Position numbers and translations under genes: made by a program
Notes under the pieces: model-generated
Seen by the model: the letters and a program-made list of their open reading frames with translations, nothing else
What the model was told of the DNA's origin: nothing
The model's database searches: none
DNA from: Streptomyces sp. SID8352
GTDB lineage: Bacteria; Actinomycetota; Actinomycetes; Streptomycetales; Streptomycetaceae
Length of the DNA: 64,000 bases
Assembly: GCF_009862265.1 (NCBI RefSeq)
Contig: NZ_WWGX01000006.1
Location: forward strand, 206,605 to 270,604
Direction: 5' to 3'
Shown: in pieces, positions 1 through 9,862 of the stretch
Layout of the letters: each line of letters begins with the position of its first letter
Position numbering within the stretch: position 1 is the first letter of the stretch

Positions 1-180
1 GATCCGCGGGTGGTCGGGCGCCACGCCGTAACGGATCAGACCGAACGGCGCGGGCATGCGCTCGAAGATGTCGATGGAGACGCCGGGGTCGGCGGCCACC
101 TCGGACTTGAGCAGGGCGTCGGCGGCGTAGATCCCGGCGGGGCCGGATCCGACGATGGCTACCCGCAGAGGGCGGGGCAT
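1..180 (-). CDS. Ferredoxin-NADP(+) reductase, adrenodoxin-reductase type (5' part only)
   Basis: The first 60 residues of a flavoprotein are encoded on the minus strand, starting with ATG at 180 and running off the left edge. The N-terminus [20 protein letters not shown] carries the GxGxxG dinucleotide-binding motif (residues 11-16) for FAD. The following block [20 protein letters not shown] is highly characteristic of the FprA/adrenodoxin reductase family, which passes electrons from NADPH to ferredoxins in the cytosol, often for P450s. The rest of the FAD domain and the NADP domain lie outside the window. An iron-box-like sequence lies 40-65 bp upstream, so iron control is possible. Confidence 0.85.
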   Translation of the reverse strand, partial: MPRPLRVAIVGSGPAGIYAADALLKSEVAADPGVSIDIFERMPAPFGLIRYGVAPDHPRI

Positions 181-220
181 GTTCAGGTTCCCTTCGAGCG
201 GCGACGTATCGACTCGCAGT

Positions 221-246
221 GAAGCCTAAACTAAGGCAACCCTAAG
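221..246 (-). promoter_or_regulatory. Possible DmdR1/IdeR iron box
   Basis: Read on the minus strand the segment contains TTAGGGTTGCCTTAG followed at once by TTTAGGCTTCAC. Streptomyces iron boxes follow the pattern TTAGGTTAGGCTNACCTAA. One register matches at about 12 of 19 positions, with the core TTAGGCT intact. It sits directly upstream of the ferredoxin reductase gene. The match is by eye only. Confidence 0.4.
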
Positions 247-271
247 TCGGTACCTGGGTCCGGTCTATGGC

Positions 272-292
272 CCCATAAGGCCCGCTTATGGG
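272..292. promoter_or_regulatory. Perfect 8-bp inverted repeat, operator-like
   Basis: CCCATAAG and CTTATGGG are separated by GCCCG. The repeat is AT-rich relative to its surroundings and lies between the ferredoxin reductase gene (start 180, minus) and the MFS gene (start 565, plus). A regulator binding site is more likely than a terminator because no gene ends here. The regulator is unknown. Confidence 0.45.
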
Positions 293-564
293 ATGTCACA
301 GAGGGGGTTTTGGTCCCGCCGCCCGGGCCGATCGCCCCGCGGCCCGTGCGGCGGCCCGTGCGACGACTCGTGCGGCGGCCTGTGCGAGCAGCGCAGCGGC
401 ACGACCGTCCCGGCGGCGCCCCGGCACGGCCCGTGCGGAGCCGCGTCGGGCCGGCCTTCGCGCAGGCCACGGGTTTGGAACGGTTGCCGTGGGTGACGCG
501 GCCGGGGAACCGCGCACCGCCCCGGCGCCCGTGCCGGAGCGGCGGTCTCGTGAAGGGAGCCCGT
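293..564. other. Non-coding leader before the MFS gene
   Basis: The MFS reading frame is open upstream to 310, but this stretch has no membrane-protein composition. It repeats GTGCGGCGGCC-like units (about 350-390), and the only good ribosome-binding site (GAAGGGAG, 552-559) belongs to the GTG at 565. No promoter could be assigned with confidence. Confidence 0.4.
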
Positions 565-2016
565 GTGGACCCCAACCGGTGGCGGGCTCTCTGGGTGACT
601 CTGGTCGCCGGGTTCATGACGCTCCTCGACGTCACCATCGTCGCCGTCGCCCTGCCCTCCATCCAGCGGGAGCTGGGTGCCTCGGCGGCCTCCGTGCAGT
701 GGATCGTCTCCGGCTACGCGCTGGCCTTCGCCCTCAGCCTGGTGACCGCCGGACGCGTCGGCGACGCCTACGGCAGACGCCGGGTGTTCCTCCTCTCGCT
801 GGCCGGCTTCGTGCTGTGCAGCGCCGCCGCCGGGGCCGCGCCCGGGATCACCCTGCTGGTGGTCGCGCGGCTCGCACAGGGGGTGGCGGCGGGCTGTCTG
901 GCCCCGCAGAACTCCGCGCTGATCCAGCAGCTCTTCCGGGGCGCGGAGCGCGGGCGTGCCTTCGGTCTCTTCGGCGCGACCGTCGGGATCTCCAGTGCCG
1001 TCGGCCCCGTCATCGGCGGCCTGATCCTCTCGCTGGCGGGACCGCACGGCTGGCGGTGGATCTTCTACGTCAACGTGCCCGTCGGCATCGTCGCCCTCGT
1101 GCTCGGCGCCCGGCTGCTGCCCCGTGTCGAGCGCGGCGGCCGGGGCAGGCTCGACCCCGTCGGCGTGTCCCTGCTGGGCGCGGGGATCCTGGCGCTGATG
1201 CTGCCGCTGGTGGTGGCGGACGCCGGAGGGCTGCGCCGGCTGTGGTGGCTGTTCCCGGTGGGCCTGCTGATCCTCGCCGGCTTCACCCGCTGGGAACGCC
1301 TGACCGCCCGGCGCGGCAGGGAGCCCCTGCTCCACCCCGGTCTCCTCACCGAGACCCGCGGCTATGCCACCGGTGCCGTCCTGGGCACCTTGTACTTCAT
1401 CGGCTTCAGCGGGGTGTGGCTGGTGTTCGCGCTGTTCTTCCAGGACGGGCTGGGCTTCTCGCCGCTGCGCTCGGGGCTGGCGGTCACCCCCTTCGCCGTC
1501 GGTTCCGCCGTCGCGGCGGCCGTGGCCGGGCGGCTGGTGGACCGGCTGGGCCGGACGCTCACCGTGTGGGGGCTGATCGCCGTCATGGCGGGCCTCGGGG
1601 GAACGGCCCTGATCCTCTGGCAGGTCCCCGCCGACCGGGCCGCCTGGGTCGCCGCGCCCGCCCTGCTGATCGGGGGGCTCGGCAGCGGCTGTGTGATCTC
1701 CCCGAACGTCACCATGACCCTGCACGACGTCCCGGTGCGGATGGCGGGCGCCGCCGGGGGAGCCCTCCAGACCGGGCAGCGGCTGGGCGGCGCGGTCGGC
1801 ACCGCCGCGCTGCCGGGCCTGTTCTACCTCACGCTGAACGCCACCGGTCACGACTACCACGCGGCCGTGGCCCTGTCCGTGGGCTCCGGGGTCGCGGCCA
1901 TGCTCGGTGCCCTGGCCGTGGCCGTCGTCGACCGGCGGCGGGACAGGGTGGAGGACGGCGACCGGACCTGCCCACCCGAGACGGCGCACAGCATCACCCA
2001 CGCGGGCCAGGGCTGA
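565..2016 (+). CDS. MFS drug exporter, DHA2 (EmrB/QacA) 14-TM family
   Basis: A 483-residue integral membrane protein, predicted to be a proton-coupled multidrug exporter. The GTG at 565 is preferred because GAAGGGAG lies just upstream and the protein then begins with the usual short cytosolic tail and TM1 (LWVTLVAGFMTLLDVTIVAV). The TM1 motif LDVTIVAVALP and the motif A region GRVGDAYGRRR (about residues 63-73) are typical of DHA2. About fourteen hydrophobic segments span the protein, and the last 30 residues are a polar tail. No regulator is adjacent on the same strand. The substrate cannot be told from sequence. Confidence 0.88.
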   Translation: MDPNRWRALWVTLVAGFMTLLDVTIVAVALPSIQRELGASAASVQWIVSGYALAFALSLVTAGRVGDAYGRRRVFLLSLAGFVLCSAAAGAAPGITLLVVARLAQGVAAGCLAPQNSALIQQLFRGAERGRAFGLFGATVGISSAVGPVIGGLILSLAGPHGWRWIFYVNVPVGIVALVLGARLLPRVERGGRGRLDPVGVSLLGAGILALMLPLVVADAGGLRRLWWLFPVGLLILAGFTRWERLTARRGREPLLHPGLLTETRGYATGAVLGTLYFIGFSGVWLVFALFFQDGLGFSPLRSGLAVTPFAVGSAVAAAVAGRLVDRLGRTLTVWGLIAVMAGLGGTALILWQVPADRAAWVAAPALLIGGLGSGCVISPNVTMTLHDVPVRMAGAAGGALQTGQRLGGAVGTAALPGLFYLTLNATGHDYHAAVALSVGSGVAAMLGALAVAVVDRRRDRVEDGDRTCPPETAHSITHAGQG

Positions 2017-2040
2017 CCGGGAGTCGCGGAGGGGGTGAGA

Positions 2041-2075
2041 ATCGGTGAACACTTCACTGCGAAGTGTTCACCGAT
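2041..2075 (+). terminator. Strong hairpin terminator after the MFS gene
   Basis: ATCGGTGAACACTTC and its exact reverse complement GAAGTGTTCACCGAT are separated by ACTGC: a 15-bp perfect stem with a 5-nt loop, 24 bp after the MFS stop and followed by TTCTG. It could also serve as an operator, but position and loop size suit termination. Confidence 0.75.
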
Positions 2076-2157
2076 TTCTGACACCTGTCGGAGACCGGAC
2101 CCTCCCTCGGGCCCGCGCGACGCCGCGCCCCTCGGCCGCCCCTCGCCGAGCCGCCGG

Positions 2158-2181
2158 GTTTGATTCCGGCGACACGGGCGA
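2158..2181 (+). promoter_or_regulatory. Weak SigB-like promoter for the CsbD gene
   Basis: GTTT, 14 bp, then GGGCGA resembles the Streptomyces SigB-type pattern GNNT-N14-16-GGGTAY, though the -10 differs at two or three positions. It lies 46 bp upstream of the csbD-like start. CsbD proteins are commonly stress-sigma controlled. By-eye match. Confidence 0.25.
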
Positions 2182-2226
2182 CCCGCAGGAGGAACAGCAT
2201 CCGAACGCCAGGAGAGGTGAGTACCA

Positions 2227-2400
2227 GTGGCCGGCAGCGAGAAGTCCAAGAGCCGGATGGAACAGGCCAAGGGGAAGGCCAAGGAGGCGGTCGGCCGGGC
2301 CGTCGGCAACGAGCGGATGACCGCCGAGGGCCGGGCCGATCAGGCCAAGGGCGACGTCCGCCAGGCCAAGGAGAAGGGCAAGGACGCGTTTCGGCACTGA
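2227..2400 (+). CDS. CsbD-family stress protein
   Basis: A 57-residue, highly charged protein (VAGSEKSKSRMEQAKGKAKE and so on). It contains two Lys/Ala/Glu/Gly-rich helical repeats of the CsbD type (MEQAKGKAKEAVGRAVGNE and AEGRADQAKGDVRQAKEK). CsbD proteins are small soluble general-stress proteins of unknown biochemistry, controlled by SigB in Bacillus. The GTG start is supported by GGAGAGG about 8 bp upstream. Other stress-type genes (KatE-like catalase, Dps, a SigB-family sigma factor) occur in the window. Confidence 0.88.
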   Translation: MAGSEKSKSRMEQAKGKAKEAVGRAVGNERMTAEGRADQAKGDVRQAKEKGKDAFRH

Positions 2401-2565
2401 GCAGGGGCCCGACCGCCCGGCGAGGTGTCGAGGGCCGGGCGGCCGACAGCGAGTCGGCCGCCCGGCCCTCGCGCGCGCCCGGCGCCGTCCCGGCTCGCCC
2501 GTCGCACGCGGGCCCGCTTCGGCTCGACGCGCGGAACCGCACCCGGCTCACTAGGCTTTTCGAGT

Positions 2566-2844
2566 GTGGCTCACACATTCGACGAACTCGTGCACAAGCG
2601 TCGCGCCGCCGACCAGGCACAGCGCCGGGTCGAGGTGCTGCGCGACTCGTACGGACCTCCGACCCAGCACCGATGGACCCCCCGGCAGTCCCATACCTAT
2701 GAGACCGCGCTGAGGGCCTGGCGCGACCTGGACCGGGACGCGCGGACCGCGATGGCCGAGTACATCAGGGCGGGGGACGAATCGCGGGACCGGGTCGAGA
2801 CGGGCATCCGCGAGGCCCTCCAGGAAACCGATCCCGGCGCCTGA
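2566..2844 (+). CDS. Small hypothetical protein, probably leaderless
   Basis: A 92-residue soluble, helical, charged protein starting VAHTFDELVHKRRAADQAQR. No domain was recognised. It looks like the short conserved proteins common in Streptomyces. The GTG has no ribosome-binding site. A -10-like TAGGCT lies about 8 bp before it (2552-2557), so transcription may begin at or next to the start codon, as in leaderless genes. A GC-rich hairpin follows the stop. The codon pattern (strong third-position GC) supports real coding. Confidence 0.65.
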   Translation: MAHTFDELVHKRRAADQAQRRVEVLRDSYGPPTQHRWTPRQSHTYETALRAWRDLDRDARTAMAEYIRAGDESRDRVETGIREALQETDPGA

Positions 2845-2869
2845 GGAGCGACCGGGACCCCCGTACGGC

Positions 2870-2906
2870 GGGCCGGGGGCCGGGCACAGGCTCCGGCCCC
2901 CGGCCC
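2870..2906 (+). terminator. GC-rich hairpin terminator
   Basis: GGGCCGGGGGCCGG pairs perfectly with CCGGCCCCCGGCCC across a 9-nt loop and is followed by a pyrimidine-rich stretch with several T residues (CCTTCATTCCTCGTT). It is 25 bp after the stop of the preceding small gene. Confidence 0.7.
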
Positions 2907-3083
2907 CTTCATTCCTCGTTCCGGCCCGGTCCCGCGTCACCGTCGCCCTCACCGGCCACCCCCGGGTCGCTCACCGCCCGTTCGCCATGGTTGTGACGGC
3001 TGGGTGTCATGTGTCACGGTGTAGCGCCCTGTGAAGCCGTGCCCACGGCATCGCGACCAGGCGACCGGTGAGGACGACAGGCC

Positions 3084-3700
3084 ATGACGCTGTGGAACGG
3101 CCGGGGTGATCCGGACCGCTGCGCGACGTGCTCGGCGCAACCCCCTGCGCCCCCGCCTCCGTCGCCCCCGCCGACGCGGCGCCCGAGAGCCGCGACGAGG
3201 TTCTCGGCGTCCCGCGGGCCCGCGCCGCGCACGGGCCGCCGGTGGTCCCTGCTCGACTCCAGGGCGCTCGCCGAGCCCCTGGAGACCGCCGCCCACTCGT
3301 CCCGGACCGCGGCGCCGCACACCGCCGCCGCGTGCGACGCGCTCGCCGCCATGCCGACCGCCGCGGGCATCCCGCCGCTGGTCATGTGCCACGTCGCGCA
3401 CGCCCCCGAGAACATGGGCTCCATCTGCTTCACCGTCGTCCGCGCCAGGGGAGCGGACCCGGTGGCCCCCTGGACCCGCGCCAAGTACGCGGCCGACGTC
3501 GCGCCCCTCGCCGTGGGCGGCACCATCACCCACCACCACGCCGTCGGCACCGACCACCGCGACCGCTGCGTGCGTGAGGCCGGGACCCTCGGCGTCCACT
3601 CGCCGCGCGCCGTCGAGCGGCGGCCGGACCCCTCCGGCGTGCTCGACCCGGGTGTCCTGCTGCCCGCCGACCGACCGCCCCGTCCCGCCCCGCCACCGGC
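3084..3700 (+). pseudogene. Decayed FAD-linked oxidase (alkylglycerone-phosphate-synthase-like)
   Basis: Remnants of one gene lie in two frames. The start MTLWNGRGDPD looks like the usual N-terminus. The frame then shifts to LRDVLGATPC...PESRDEVLGVPRARAAHGPPVVP (about 3117-3245), which resembles the segment leading into the FAD-binding VVPFGGGTS motif. It then jumps back near 3245 to LDSRALAEPLETAAHSS and on to GGTITHHHAVGTDHRDRC and the C-terminal ending VLDPGVLLP (to about 3672). The His-rich block is typical of the family's active site. The FAD-binding core, some 300 residues, is missing, so this is a frameshift plus internal deletion. Intact Streptomyces homologues usually precede a diacylglycerol kinase gene, as here. 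Functional loss is very likely. Confidence 0.75.
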
Positions 3701-3805
3701 CCCCTCCGTCCCGTCCCCGTCCCGCACGGCGCGGGCCCGCCACCCCGCCCGTTCCCCGGCGGAGGGCCGGCCCGGCGCCGTCCGCCGGTTCCGAAAGGCA
3801 CAGCG

Positions 3806-4687
3806 ATGCGACAGTTCACCGCCGTCGTCAACCCCTCCGCGGGCGGTGCCACCGCTGCCACCGCCCTGCGCGGGGTGGCCCGGCTGCTGCGGGAGGCCGG
3901 AGCCGGGCTGGAGACGGAGCACAGCGGCAGCCTCGCGCACGCCCGTGAACTCGCCCTGCGGGCAGGGGAGCGGGGCCGGGTGGTGCTCGCCGTCGGCGGC
4001 GACGGCATGGCGGGCTGCGTCGGCGGCGCCCTCAGCGGCACCGGGACGCCGCTCGGCCTCGTCCCCGCGGGCCGGGGCAACGACTTCGCCCGGGCCCTCG
4101 GACTGTCCGACGACCCGGCCCGGCTCGCCGCCGTCCTGCTGCACGGGGAACCGCGTGCCGTCGACACCATCGAGGTCACCTCGGCGGTCCACGACCGCAC
4201 GGCCGTCCTCGGCAGCGTCTACGCCGGGGTCGACGCGCTCGCCAACCGTCACGCCAACCGCTCCCGGCTGCTGCGCGGCACCGCCGCCTACTACGCGGGC
4301 GCGCTGAGGGCCGTCGCAGGCTGGCGCCCCGCCCGTTACCGGGTCACCGTCGACGGCGCGGAGCACTCCTTCACCGGCTACACCGTCGTGGCCGCCAACT
4401 CCGGCTACTACGGCTTCGACCGCCTCGTCGCCCCCGGTGCCCGGATCGACGACGGACTGCTGGACGTCGTGATGATCCACCACGCCCCGCGCCGGCTGTT
4501 CTTCGCCCTGATGAACGAACTGGCCTCGGGTGCGCATGTGCGCCGCCCCCAGGTGCGGGTGGTGCGCGGCCGGGAGATACGCGTCGAGGCCGACCGGTCC
4601 CTGCCGTACGGCGCGGACGGCGAGGTGGACGCCGTCCTCCCGGTGACCGCCCGGGTACTGCCCGGCGCGCTGCGCGTGCTGCGCTGA
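3806..4687 (+). CDS. Diacylglycerol/lipid kinase (DagK/YegS family)
   Basis: A 293-residue cytosolic lipid kinase. It carries the family's N-terminal NPSAGG loop (residues 9-14), the nucleotide-binding GGDG motif (64-67) and the PAGRGNDFARALG block typical of DAGK catalytic domains. The C-terminal half is the beta-sandwich domain ending in DGEVDAVLP. It should phosphorylate diacylglycerol or a related lipid for phospholipid recycling. ATG at 3806 follows GAAAGGCACAGCG. The upstream partner gene is a pseudogene, so DagK may now depend on the promoter left in that remnant. It converges on the catalase gene. Confidence 0.88.
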   Translation: MRQFTAVVNPSAGGATAATALRGVARLLREAGAGLETEHSGSLAHARELALRAGERGRVVLAVGGDGMAGCVGGALSGTGTPLGLVPAGRGNDFARALGLSDDPARLAAVLLHGEPRAVDTIEVTSAVHDRTAVLGSVYAGVDALANRHANRSRLLRGTAAYYAGALRAVAGWRPARYRVTVDGAEHSFTGYTVVAANSGYYGFDRLVAPGARIDDGLLDVVMIHHAPRRLFFALMNELASGAHVRRPQVRVVRGREIRVEADRSLPYGADGEVDAVLPVTARVLPGALRVLR

Positions 4688-4773
4688 AACGCACGAAAAC
4701 CCTTGCGGGGCGAGGCTGTTCACCCCACCGCATCATCGGCCGAGCGGGCGGGGCGGGGTGACGGCGCGACGGT

Positions 4774-4805
4774 GGACGGGAGCGGCGGCCCGCCCGCCGC
4801 CGTCC
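4774..4805. terminator. Probable shared terminator between dagK-like and catalase genes
   Basis: GGACGG-GA-GCGGCGG can pair with CCGCCGC-CGTCC across a short loop with a 2-nt bulge, between the two convergent stops at 4687 and 4822. Stem imperfect but very GC-rich. Confidence 0.4.
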
Positions 4806-4821
4806 CCGCCCGTTCTCCCCG

Positions 4822-7101
<2,280 letters not shown>

Positions 7102-7181
7102 CGGGCTGCTCTCCGTTCTGCTCCGGCCACCGCGCGGCCGGGCGTTCAGCGTTCCGCGATCCGCGGACGGGCCGTGACCGC

Positions 7182-7206
7182 GTACCCGGACCCCGGGGAT
7201 CGAGGC
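7182..7206 (-). promoter_or_regulatory. SigB-type promoter for the catalase gene
   Basis: On the minus strand GCCT, 15 bp, then GGGTAC. This fits the Streptomyces SigB-type pattern GNNT-N14-16-GGGTAY. It would give a leader of roughly 70 nt before the catalase ATG at 7101. S. coelicolor CatB is known to be SigB dependent. The match is by eye. Confidence 0.55.
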
Positions 7207-7709
7207 ATCCCCGCTCCCACCGCCCGTCGGGGGAGGTACGGAGCGCCGGCACCGGAATCGGACCCCGCCGGGCGGGACCCGTCGGCGAACCGCCGGGGGG
7301 CCGACACCGGAAAGGCCCGCGTACGCCGTGGTGCGGGAACGCGACAGAGGGGTCTCGCGGCGCGGGTGCGGGGTCGGGTGCGGACGGCGCCTCTCGGGGC
7401 GCCCGTACCAGCCTCACCGCCGGACCATCGCCACGCCACCGGGAGAGCGCATCCGGGGGAGGGGGCGTCGGCCCCTCTCTGAAAGGGTGTTACGGCGGAA
7501 CGCCGGGCCACCGGCACGGGGTGCGGGCTGTCGGGGGCGGCGGGCGTCGGCCCAACGCGTCCGTCGAGCGTCGGCGCGGATTCGTCGGCGCGGTCACCGG
7601 TCCGTTCGCGGTGGACCGGTGACCCCCGGTCCGGTGCCGCGCCGGCAGGAGAGGGCGGGCCCGCTCCCGGCCGGTCGCCCCGCCCACCGGCCCGGTGGCC
7701 GGGACGGCT
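7207..7709. other. Intergenic region upstream of the catalase gene
   Basis: No convincing gene was seen. Frames that stay open are Arg/Pro/Gly-rich shadows without ribosome-binding sites. The stretch next to 7710 has short complementary CCACCGG/CCGGTGG blocks (about 7684-7698) that may help terminate the methyltransferase gene. Confidence 0.4.
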
Positions 7710-8348
7710 CTACGCGCGGCGGCGGCAGTGCAGGAACAGGTGCGATTCCGGGGTGGCGTCGGGATATGCCGGAGTGAACTCGCTCTCCTCCCGCTCCAGG
7801 ACCTCCAGGCCGGACTCCTCGGCCAGCGCCGTCAGGTCCGGCGCGGTGAAGCTGCTCACCCGCACCCGGTGGCCCATGAAGAGGGCGTCGACGTTCTCGA
7901 TGTCCAACGGCACCGTCGCCAGGGCGAGATGGCCGCCCGGCACCAGCGCCCGCGTCAGCCGTCCCAGGGTCTCCGTCTGCTCCCGCCGGTCCAGCTGGAG
8001 CAGGGAGAAGTAGGCGCAGACCGCGTCGAGCGACGCCTCCTCCAGCGGTTCGTCGCGGATGTCGGCGCAACGGAACGAGGCCGCCGGGACCTGCCGGGCC
8101 GCCAGCTCCGTCATCACCGGGGAGACGTCGACGCCCAGCACCCGGTGACCGGCGTCCGCGAGGGTCTCGGCGGTGGGCCGCCCGGTACCGCTGCCGACGT
8201 CGAGGACCCTGCTGCCCGGTGCCAGGCGTCCGAGCAGCCATTCCAGGGAACGCCGTCGCGCGGGATCCCCCGCGAAGGCCCTCTCGTACTCGGCGCCCAG
8301 CTCGTCGAACACGGTGATGGGGGGCGGGAGTTGCAGGTCGTCGGTCAC
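7710..8348 (-). CDS. Class I SAM-dependent methyltransferase
   Basis: A 212-residue cytosolic protein with the Rossmann-fold SAM site RVLDVGSGTGRPTAE (about residues 48-61), the acidic ribose-binding VLGVDVSP strand, and the motif IV-like SLDAVCAYFSLLQL region. Substrate unknown; the family (methyltransf_11/25) acts on small molecules. GTG at 8348 is chosen because GGAGGA lies 6 bp upstream. A longer in-frame version to 8405 would add a Pro/Arg-rich tail without a ribosome-binding site. It lies head-to-tail after a membrane-protein gene on the same strand, about 100 bp away. Confidence 0.85.
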   Translation of the reverse strand: MTDDLQLPPPITVFDELGAEYERAFAGDPARRRSLEWLLGRLAPGSRVLDVGSGTGRPTAETLADAGHRVLGVDVSPVMTELAARQVPAASFRCADIRDEPLEEASLDAVCAYFSLLQLDRREQTETLGRLTRALVPGGHLALATVPLDIENVDALFMGHRVRVSSFTAPDLTALAEESGLEVLEREESEFTPAYPDATPESHLFLHCRRRA

Positions 8349-8448
8349 GAGGGTCCTCCGGTGGACGGCGCGGAACGATGCCGCGGGCCGAGGTGGCCGG
8401 GGCATCGTTCCACCACCGGCGCCCCACCGGCAAGCGGCGCCCGGCGGC

Positions 8449-8901
8449 TCAGCGCAGCGCCTGGTACACCGACGCCGTGGTGTAGCCGTACACCAGGTGC
8501 GGGATCAGGTCGGACAGCCACGAGACCCGGTCCCACCGGCCGGGATCGGTCACCCCGAGCGCGGTGGCCGGCAGGTCGCCGCCCGCCATGGCGGCCGCGC
8601 CGAGCAGCGGCCCCGCCACCCAGTCCGGCAGCGGTCCGCGCCGCCCCCGCAGCAGCCCGTAGGCCGCGCCCACGCCGAGACCGGTGGCATGCCCGAGCAG
8701 AGCGCCGACGGCCTGCTCGCGGTGCGGGCCGGACTCCTCGTCGCCGAGGACCAGCCCCACCCGGTCGGCGACCGCGTCCACGAGGTGGGCCGGCACCTCG
8801 CTGGAGCCCCGGCCGCGCAGCAGCATGTCGCCGTAGGAGGTGAGGTTGAGCGCGACGGTTCCGGCCGCGCCCGCGATCAGTCCCTTGATCCAGGATCGCA
8901 T
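8449..8901 (-). CDS. Small membrane protein of unknown function
   Basis: A 150-residue protein (start MRSWIKGLIAGAAGTVALNL). It has an N-terminal hydrophobic segment and two to three further weakly hydrophobic Gly/Ala-rich helices (AVGALLGHATGLGVGAAYGLL, WVAGPLLGAAAMAGG) and ends VYGYTTASVYQALR. It resembles a family of uncharacterised actinobacterial membrane proteins. ATG at 8901 follows AAGGAGT at good spacing. It lies between the TetR gene and the methyltransferase gene, all on the minus strand, so co-transcription is possible but spacing exceeds 100 bp. Confidence 0.75.
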   Translation of the reverse strand: MRSWIKGLIAGAAGTVALNLTSYGDMLLRGRGSSEVPAHLVDAVADRVGLVLGDEESGPHREQAVGALLGHATGLGVGAAYGLLRGRRGPLPDWVAGPLLGAAAMAGGDLPATALGVTDPGRWDRVSWLSDLIPHLVYGYTTASVYQALR

Positions 8902-9142
8902 CCGGTGACTCCTTCGGCACGGGGCGCGGCGGCGCGCGCGGACGGTCACGACCGGCTCCGGGTTCCCCGCCGCGCGGGTCCGAAGAGTGCCCGGAGCTGC
9001 CGCACCCCGCCGCACCCGCCCGTCGCGCCGCCGAGGCGCCGGATGAGCGGTGGGCCCGCTCATGCCAGGACCCGCCCCGCGGCCCGGACCACGCCGGTCG
9101 GCCTCGCGCCCGTCCGTCGGCCGTCGCGCCCCGAGGCAGGAG

Positions 9143-9748
9143 TCACCCCTCCTGCTGGGCCCGGGACCGACCACCGTCCAGGGCGAGATCGACCAGCCCC
9201 CGCACCAGCTCCCCGTCCAGCGGCGCCTCGCTGAGCAGGACGCGCACGAACAGCGGGCCGCTCACGGCCTCGATCAGCAGACCGGCGTCGGTGTCCGCCG
9301 CCAGCTCGCCGCGCCGCACCCCGCGCCGGACCATCTCCCCGGCCCGGTCCAGGCGCTCGCTCCAGAACGAACGGCGCCGGTCGTCGAGGGACGCGTCCTC
9401 CTGGGCCTCGACGCTCAGGCGCAGCAGGGCGCGCCCCTGTGCGGTGCCGAGCAGCCCGGCCAGCGCGCCGAAGAACTCCAGCAGGTCCTCCCGGACCCGC
9501 CCGGTGTCCGGTATCGGCAGGGCCGTGTCCATCCGGGTGGTGAGCGCGTCCAGGACCAGGTTCTCGCGGGAACCCCAGCGCCGGTAGACGGAGGTCTCGT
9601 GCACCCCGGCTGCTCGGGCGACGGCACCGACGGTCGTCGCGGCCAGCCCCTGGGCCGACAGCAGCTCGACCGTGGCGGCGAGCACGGCCCGGCGCATCGG
9701 TTCCCCCCGGCGGCGCAGGGGCGGGACGGAGGGTTCCGGAGAGGTCAT
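9143..9748 (-). CDS. TetR/AcrR-family repressor, divergent from the alcohol dehydrogenase gene
   Basis: A 201-residue regulator with an N-terminal HTH (about residues 18-62; VARAAGVHETSVYRRWGSRE is the recognition region). The C-terminal ligand domain resembles the TetR_C group seen next to dehydrogenases and efflux genes. It is transcribed away from the alcohol dehydrogenase gene with 114 bp between starts. The gap holds two copies of TCGACCTGCG exactly 33 bp apart and a TGCGTT/AACGCA dyad, which would let it repress both genes. A -10-like TAGGCT (complement of 9755-9760) lies just 7 bp from its start, so its mRNA may be almost leaderless. Confidence 0.88.
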   Translation of the reverse strand: MTSPEPSVPPLRRRGEPMRRAVLAATVELLSAQGLAATTVGAVARAAGVHETSVYRRWGSRENLVLDALTTRMDTALPIPDTGRVREDLLEFFGALAGLLGTAQGRALLRLSVEAQEDASLDDRRRSFWSERLDRAGEMVRRGVRRGELAADTDAGLLIEAVSGPLFVRVLLSEAPLDGELVRGLVDLALDGGRSRAQQEG

Positions 9749-9767
9749 CGGCCCAGCCTAAAGCAAC

Positions 9768-9810
9768 TCGACCTGCGTTGAGTGCTACGGTTAACGCAAG
9801 TCGACCTGCG
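9768..9810. promoter_or_regulatory. Double TetR operator between divergent genes
   Basis: TCGACCTGCG occurs at 9768-9777 and again at 9801-9810, three helical turns apart. The second copy is the centre of a 16-bp near-palindrome (CGCAAGTCGACCTGCG, two mismatches). The first is framed by CAAC...GTTG. Between them TGCGTT (9774-9779) and AACGCA (9793-9798) form another dyad. Placement between the TetR gene and its likely target strongly suggests an operator. Confidence 0.65.
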
Positions 9811-9862
9811 ATGGGGACCGATCGTCCGCCGCCGGGGGTCGCAGCACCAAGGAGGTCATGAC

